A stretch of 64,000 nucleotides of DNA from Antilocapra americana (lineage: Eukaryota > Chordata > Mammalia > Artiodactyla > Antilocapridae), in assembly GCA_007570785.1 (NCBI GenBank), contig ML664163.1, positions 336,225 to 400,224 of the forward strand, given 5' to 3'. Both the position numbers and the translations under genes were made by a program. Below are positions 59,051 through 64,000 of the stretch, piece after piece (position 1 is the first letter of the stretch; each line of letters starts with the position of its first letter). The notes beneath the pieces were generated by a model that made no database searches, was not told where the DNA came from, and saw only the letters and a program-made list of their open reading frames with translations.

Positions 59051-59296
59051 GGAAATAAGAAAAATCAGAGAATCAGACCTTCCAGTGATGACTTGAAGCA
59101 TGAGTCTCTTTCATCCTTTGAGCATTTGGTCAACCATACAGGCTGGAAAAGAAACACAGAAGGATCGGACTCCGATGTAGAGTATATTTCAGAGACTAAA
59201 ATTATGAAAAAGTCTAGGCAGAAGAAAGTGAAACCTCAACAGCAGAGGTATCCAGCCGTTCCACTGGAAAATGTCAAACTAGCTAGCAGAGACCAG
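59051..59296 (+). CDS. MORC1: MORC1 coding exon (charged linker after the CW finger)
   Basis: A 246-bp exon (82 codons) after 'tctttgttatttaag' and before gtgatt. It starts and ends on codon boundaries. It encodes GNKKNQRIRPSSDDLKHESL, then SSFEHLVNHTGWKRNTEGSD, SDVEYISETKIMKKSRQKKV, and on to ENVKLASRDQ. DDLKHESLSSFE and DSDVEYISETKIMKKS match mammalian MORC1 closely from memory, which is the strongest argument for MORC1 over its paralogues. It is rich in Ser, Lys, Asp and Glu, with a KKSRQKKVK basic cluster that could act in nuclear import (inference). No fold is expected. Confidence 0.95.
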
Positions 59297-59490
59297 GTGA
59301 TTTTTTTTTGTTACTTTTTCACAAAAATGTATAGTAATTCACTTTTCTAGAAATAGCATTTTTTAAAGGTTTTGCTTAATTTTTTTTGCTTCACATTTTT
59401 AAAACACTCTAATTATAGCATACACATTGTAATCTGAGTTCCCTGGACAAAGTCCCAATTTCTATTTTTTCCCTACATTGTCTCTTTTAG
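59297..59490 (+). other. MORC1: MORC1 intron (194 bp)
   Basis: A very short intron with T runs, ending in a good pyrimidine tract and AG. No repeat recognised. Confidence 0.75.
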
Positions 59491-59604
59491 AGGAAAAGTC
59501 AGATTGCTAATATCAGCACTGAAGGGCTCCTAAAAACACCTCTATGGGATAAAGATTTTAATCTGTATTTAAGAGAGAAATATCCATACAGGATAAACCT
59601 ATAA
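59491..59604 (+). CDS. MORC1: MORC1 exon with unresolved 3' end, stop codon at 59602
   Basis: The acceptor 'cattgtctcttttag' is strong and the phase fits the previous exon. It begins RKSQIANISTEGLLKTPLWD. SQIANI and TEG-LK match human MORC1 from memory, but about seven residues between them are missing here. No consensus donor follows: the only GT before the in-frame TAA at 59602-59604 is the weak 'ctgtattt' at 59565. Either the real donor is that weak one, or the exon uses an unusual site, or the transcript ends or is truncated here. The end given is the stop, not a proven boundary. Confidence 0.55.
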   Translation, partial: RKSQIANISTEGLLKTPLWDKDFNLYLREKYPYRINL

Positions 59605-59947
59605 TCTTGAGAATTTTGCATTTAATGCTTTATAGCAAAAATGCTTGGTCAAATTTTATATAGGTAGTTATCCCTGTAGCCCAAGTTCTGGAAAAATAAA
59701 ATGTGATGTTGATAATGTAAGTAAGTGCTGAGCTTGATTATAATGAATCTACACCCTAGGATTTCCATGTATCTAAATGAGTTTACTTCTTTTAAAAAAA
59801 ATTACACTTTGATTCTTACAGTGTTGATGCTTATTTAATTCCTCTTTGAGAATCTGCTCTTAGTTTCATTATATATAATAGTATCAACACTTAAAATTGA
59901 GTGGGCATTTACTCTGTGCCTGATTCAGTGTTCAGTGACCACAGGTA

Positions 59948-60216
59948 TTATCTCACTGGCTTCCGTGGTGGCTCAGATGGTAAAGAATCTGCCTGTAATG
60001 TGGGGAACCCAGGTTCAATCTCTGGATTGGGAAGATCCACTGGAGAAAGGAATGGCTACACACTCCAGTATTCTTTCCTGGAGAATTCCAAGGGCAGAGA
60101 AGCCTGGCAGGCTACAGTCCATGAGGTCCCAAAGGGCTACAGTCCATGGGGTCGCAAAGAGTTGGACACCACTGAGCGACTAACACTTTCACTTCACTTC
60201 ACTTCGTTATCTTACT
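59948..60216 (+). mobile_element. Bov-tA SINE, sense, with an internal duplication
   Basis: Element at about 59958-60206, flanked by ttatctcact (59948-59957) and ttatcttact (60207-60216). The segment ggctacagtccatgaggtc at about 60109-60127 is repeated as ggctacagtccatggggtc at about 60137-60155, an in-element tandem duplication. It ends with three cacttcacttc-like units. Confidence 0.88.
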
Positions 60217-61104
60217 ACCTTTAAAAAATCTTTTATAAACCAAAATTTCTTGCTTAGTTTATCTGCCTTGTTGATAAAACTTGATTACTAGTGTCATTTT
60301 ACTGTTTCTAAAAATTAACTTTACTCTGAAAGGGTGAATATAGGCCACATGGAAAATATTCAAATGAGTTGCCATCGTCTCTGAAAGCAAGGAACTAATT
60401 TCATTGGCAAATATCCACTGAGCTTCTGCCCTGTATAAGATATTGTATTAAGCATGGTGGAAGACAAGATTTCAGGCATGGTTCTTTAAAAAGGAATTAT
60501 TCTGAATAATAGTTACATTACAGAAATATCTCACACATTCCTTTGTAATATCTTTGGAAAATGATATGTGGATTCTTGAAAATCTTTAGTGATATAGGCT
60601 CATTACCTCCTAAGGCAGCCTTTTCTTACTTCATTTTTGGGGAGCTCATTCTCTTAGATTATTTGAAATATGGTTCCCTATAATTTTGAAGTTTTGGCCC
60701 TAAGTCTTTTCTTGAGGCTATAGAGGTCAAACTGAATCTGTCTACCTTCTTCAGAATTTTAGTTTGAATTATGCATCATATTTGAGTGTGATGCATCTAT
60801 TCAGCATTCATCTATTCAGCAGATACTCTACTTTTGCATGCTTATAATATAAAAAGTAGTAGTTATAACTTTATAATTATATCTCCTTTAACTCCTGATT
60901 TCTATTCATTAACTGTGGAATTTCACGATTTGGTATTTGTAGACTTATTTTATGGGTTAGGTTGCATATAACAACATACAAAGACAACATACAAGTGATC
61001 ACAAAGTTGTGTTAGAATAGCACATTTTAGAACTTAAATATGGAGATTCACATATGTATATGTCAATATATATATATGTATATGTATATATGTGTAAAAT
61101 TATC

Positions 61105-61370
61105 TGTTATGTGCCACTCAGTATGTTAGCCAGCTACAGGGGATTCAGCTGAGCAAAACCACCTATGGTCCCAAGTCCCCACTGAACTTATAGTCTAGTG
61201 ACAGAGACAGACAATCCAATGATTATACAGATAAATGTGAACTGACACCAAGGCAGTTTTTATGACATAGTAGTGTGAGTCCTTGTAATAGGAGACTTGA
61301 CCCTGGGAGGACAAGGAAGTCTTCCTTGAAAAAGTGATGACATAACTTTTAGGATTGAATTCCAATTAAT
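61105..61370 (+). mobile_element. L2-like LINE remnant
   Basis: 'gccactcagtatgttagcca', 'cactgaacttatagtctagt', 'gacaatccaatgattataca' and 'gacaaggaagtcttccttga' follow the L2 3' order. Confidence 0.6.
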
Positions 61371-61449
61371 GGGCTAAAATGAGAGGAAGATTATTTCCAA
61401 TCAGTGCAAACATTATTTGCTAATGAGGGAACATGAAATACAAAGTACT

Positions 61450-61610
61450 TAAGAAGACAGCTCCCTGGAGAAGGGAATGGCAACCCACTCCAGTATTCTT
61501 GCCTGGAGAATTCCATGGACAGAGGAACCTGGCAGGCTACAGACCATAGGGTTGCAAAGAGTGGGACACGACTGAGTGACTGACACTTCACTGACACTAA
61601 GAAGACAGCT
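61450..61610 (+). mobile_element. Bov-A SINE, 5'-truncated, with 13-bp target-site duplication
   Basis: Element at 61463-61597 begins 'ccctggagaagggaatggca'. It is flanked by a perfect taagaagacagct at 61450-61462 and 61598-61610. The truncated start right at the duplication shows that it inserted in this shortened form. Confidence 0.9.
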
Positions 61611-61984
61611 AAGCTGCTGTGGTGGGACAGTGAAGGAAAGGGGGCTGTGGTGTGAGCTGGGCAGGGAGTGATCAGAACCATGCAAGCTGATACTTTGATA
61701 AGGGATTTTGTATTTATCCTGAAAGCAACAGAAAAACACTGAAGGAAAGGTCCTGTGCTCACACTGCTGCACTCAGTGCCCCCTATCCTGCAGCAGGCCA
61801 CTGCTAGCCCACACATCCACCAGAGACTCCTGGACGCTGACAGTAACAGTGAGGAAACCTAGACTCACCCACCAGAAAACCACACAAGCCTTTCCACCCA
61901 GGAAACTTCGACAAACCACACATCCAACCCCTCCCATAGAGAGGAATCCCCACAATAAAGGGACAACACAGCAAGATAAACAAG

Positions 61985-62912
61985 ATGAAAAGGCAGAGAA
62001 ATACCCAGCAAGTAAAGGAACAGGATAAATACCCCCTAGACCAAACAAAAGACGAAGAGATAGGAAGTCTACCTGACAAAGAATTCCGAATAATGATAGT
62101 GAAAATGATCCAAAACCTGGAAAATAAGTTGGAGTTGCAGCTCAATAACCTGCAGGCAAGGATTGAGAAGATGCAGGTAAGCTTTAACAAGGACTTAGAA
62201 GAAATGAAAAAGAGTCAAAATACAATGAATAATGCAATAAATGAGATAAAAAACACCCTGGAGGGAACCAACAGTAGAATAACAGAGATAGAAGACAGAA
62301 TAAGTGAGGTAGAAGACAGAATGGCAGAAATAAATGAAACAGAAAGGAAAAATGAAAAAAGAATTAAAAGAAATGAAGACAACCTTAGAGACCTCTGGGA
62401 CAATATTAAACGCACCAATATTCGAATCATAGGAGTCCCAGAAGAAGAAGACAAAAAGAAAGACCATCAGAAAATTCTTGAAGAGATAATTGTAGAAAAC
62501 TTCCCTAAATTGGGGAAGCAAATAGCCACTCAGGTCCAAGAAACACAGAGAATCCCAAATAGAATGAACCCCCAAGCGGGACACCCCAAGACACATACTA
62601 ATCAAATTGGCAAATATCAAATACAAAGACCAAATATTAAAAGCAGCAAGGGAGAAGCAAAAAATAACTCACAAGGGGAATCCCATAAGGATAACAGCTG
62701 ATCTTTCAACAGAAACGCTTCAGGCCAGAAGGGAATGGCAAAACATACTTAAAGTCATGGAAGAAAACAATCTACAACCCCGACTACTGTACCCAGCAAG
62801 GATCTCATTCAAATTTGAAGGAGAATTCAAAATTTTCACAGACAAGCAGAAACTGAGAGAATTCAGCAACACCAAACCAGCCCTCCAACAAATGCTAAAG
62901 GAACTTGCCTAG
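61985..62912 (+). pseudogene. L1 ORF1 protein, split by a one-base frameshift
   Basis: The first frame, 61985-62701, begins MKRQRNTQQVKEQDKYP and carries a long heptad coiled coil (about residues 40-130), then an RRM start (NIRIIGVPEEEDKKK). The C-terminal domain continues in another frame (62607-62912, ending LQQMLKELA). The switch falls at the five-C run 62569-62573; related L1 text, from memory, has four. L1 ORF1p is a trimeric RNA-binding chaperone needed for retroposition, so this copy should be unable to make it, unless the extra C is a base-call error. Confidence 0.88.
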
Positions 62913-62963
62913 ATAGGAAACACGGATGGGATAGATAATCTGGAACCCAAAACAATAAAATAA

Positions 62964-64000
62964 ATGGCAGCGGGATCATACTTATCAATAATTACCTTAA
63001 ATGTAAACGGGCTGAATGCCCCAACCAAAAGACAAAGATTGGCCGATTGGATACAGAAACAAGACCCCTATATATGTTGTCTACAAGAGACCCACCTCAA
63101 ACCTAGGGACACATATAGACTGAAAGTTAAAGGCTGGAAAAAGATATTCCATGCAAATAAAGACCAAAAGAAAGCAGGAGTGGCAATACTTATATCTGAT
63201 AAAGTAGACTTTAAAATAAAGGCAGTGAAAAGAGATAAAGATGGACATTACATAATGATCAAAGGATCAATCGAGGAAGAAGAAATAACAATTATAAATA
63301 TTTATGCACCTAACATAGGAGCTCCACAATATGTAAGGCAAATGCTAACAAATATGAAAGGGGAAATCAACAACAACACAATAATAGTGGGAGACTTTAA
63401 TACACCACTCACACCAATGGATAGATCAACTAGACAGAAAAGTAACAAGGAAATTCAAACTTTAAATGAAACAATAGACCAACTAGACCTAATTGATATC
63501 TATAGGTCATTCCACCCCAAAACAAGGAATTTCACCTTTTTCTCAAGTGCACACGGGACCTTCTCCAGGATAGATCACATCCTGGGCCATAAATCTAACC
63601 TTGATAAATTCAAAAATATTGAAATCATCCCAAGCATCTTTTCTGACCACAATGCAGTGAGATTAGATATCAACTACAGGAGAAAACCTCTCAAAACTTC
63701 CAACATATGGAGGCTCAACAACACACTGCTGAATAACCAACAAATCACAGAAGAAATCAAAACTGAAATTCAGTTATGCATGGAAACGAATGAAAATGAA
63801 AACACAACAGCCCAAAACCTGTGGGACACTGTGAAAGCAATGCTAAGGGGAAAGTTCATAGCAATACAAGCTCACCTCAGGAAACAAGAGAAAAATCAAA
63901 TAAATGACCTTACTATACACCTAAAGCAACTAGAAAGGGAAGAGATGCAGAAGCCCAGGTCTAGTAGAAGGAAAGAAATCTTAAAGATCAGGGCAGAAAT
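62964..64000 (+). CDS. L1 ORF2 protein, endonuclease domain (partial, open to the window edge)
   Basis: Starts at ATG 62964 (MAAGSYLSIITLNVNGLNAP) and stays open for 345 codons to base 64000 with no stop or shift found on reading through. APE-type endonuclease motifs appear in order: LNVNGLN (active-site Asn), LQETHL (Glu), YAPN, VGDFNTPL (Asp and Asn), RIDHILG (Asp) and SDHNAV (terminal Asp-His pair). L1 ORF2p nicks target DNA here and reverse-transcribes with the domain that lies downstream of the window. The spacing from ORF1 (52 bases) is normal for L1. Whether the whole ORF2 is intact cannot be judged here. Confidence 0.93.
   Translation, partial: MAAGSYLSIITLNVNGLNAPTKRQRLADWIQKQDPYICCLQETHLKPRDTYRLKVKGWKKIFHANKDQKKAGVAILISDKVDFKIKAVKRDKDGHYIMIKGSIEEEEITIINIYAPNIGAPQYVRQMLTNMKGEINNNTIIVGDFNTPLTPMDRSTRQKSNKEIQTLNETIDQLDLIDIYRSFHPKTRNFTFFSSAHGTFSRIDHILGHKSNLDKFKNIEIIPSIFSDHNAVRLDINYRRKPLKTSNIWRLNNTLLNNQQITEEIKTEIQLCMETNENENTTAQNLWDTVKAMLRGKFIAIQAHLRKQEKNQINDLTIHLKQLEREEMQKPRSSRRKEILKIRAE

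Larger units (their letters stand above)
59605..61756 (+). other. MORC1: MORC1 downstream intron or flank
   Basis: No further MORC1 exon was seen. Contains a Bov-tA SINE (59958), an L2-like piece (61105), a truncated Bov-A with target duplication (61463) and a (TA)n/(TG)n patch at about 61061-61100. 60220-61050 shows nothing else. Confidence 0.7.
1..64000 (+). other. MORC1: MORC1 gene, internal part (exons and introns)
   Basis: Nine to eleven short coding blocks on the + strand, each next to AG/GT splice signals and joined by consistent phases, encode a MORC-family protein. Diagnostic pieces are [36 protein letters not shown], a CW zinc finger and DSDVEYISETKIMKKS. The last of these and the linker match mammalian MORC1, recalled from memory, rather than MORC2-4. 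The family are nuclear GHKL ATPases with an S5-like transducer and a CW domain; MORC1 is germ-line expressed and needed for transposon silencing in mouse male germ cells (family knowledge). The window lacks the promoter, start codon, first ATPase exons and the 3' end. Human MORC1 is about 980 residues; roughly 280 codons are seen here. Confidence 0.93.
61757..64000 (+). mobile_element. young L1_BT-type LINE, sense, 5' part, running off the window
   Basis: Starts with a short 5' leader ('gctgcactcagtgcccccta', 'cagcaggccactgctagccc'), then ORF1 (61985-62912, broken) and ORF2 from 62964 to the window end. The sequence is clean and codon-intact over long stretches, unlike the other L1 pieces here, so it is the most recent L1 arrival visible. 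The leader is only about 230 bases, so the element may be 5' shortened. The 3' half and tail lie beyond the window. Confidence 0.92.

Noticed and set aside
4686..61597. Repeated, similar 200-base units along the window, as in an array
   Set aside because: Spacing is irregular, both orientations occur and several have target duplications, so they are dispersed SINEs, not a CRISPR or satellite array.
61391..62626. Several open frames of 79-143 residues on the - strand, Phe/Leu-rich
   Set aside because: Antisense shadows of the L1 leader and ORF1; the sense strand carries the coiled-coil protein.

Overview
This is a stretch of ruminant (bovid) nuclear DNA. It has the spliced-exon layout of a vertebrate gene and is packed with bovid-specific retroposons: BovB (RTE) LINEs, Bov-A/Bov-tA SINEs, CHR-type tRNA-derived SINEs and an L1_BT-type LINE. 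Older L1, L2 and MIR remnants fill much of the rest. Nothing prokaryotic or viral is evident.

The only host gene I can support is MORC1, read left to right on the + strand. The window holds its middle part. Nine coding exons with consistent splice phases lie at 8600-8679, 10846-10919, 13054-13118, 16403-16546, 18733-18887, 38296-38424, 41087-41192, 46497-46635 and 59051-59296. Two more exon-like blocks have problems. One at 58065-58130 has AC where the acceptor AG should be. One at 59491 has a good acceptor but no convincing donor before an in-frame stop at 59602. The encoded protein runs from the coiled-coil insertion of the GHKL ATPase module, through its transducer half, into a CW zinc finger whose four cysteines are spread over three exons, then into a charged linker. 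MORC1 is known as a germ-line nuclear ATPase that helps silence transposons in male germ cells; that role comes from family knowledge, not from this sequence. The first ATPase exons lie upstream of the window and the C-terminal exons downstream.

Layout: 1-8599 is intron with SINEs and old MIR-like pieces. 8600-18887 holds five exons separated by BovB copies 1 and 2. 18888-38295 is a 19.4-kb intron holding several BovB copies, a twin-primed BovB with a nested second BovB, and a large rearranged antisense L1. 38296-46635 holds the three CW-encoding exons. 46636-58064 is an 11.4-kb intron with an L1 flanked by near-perfect 179-bp inverted arms. 58065-59604 is the linker region. 61757-64000 is the 5' part of a young sense L1 whose ORF2 is open to the window edge and whose ORF1 is broken by a one-base shift.

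No new multi-gene system was found. The best leads are the damaged MORC1 exon borders, the inverted-repeat L1, the BovB insertion with its target-site duplication, the internally shuffled L1 and the young L1.
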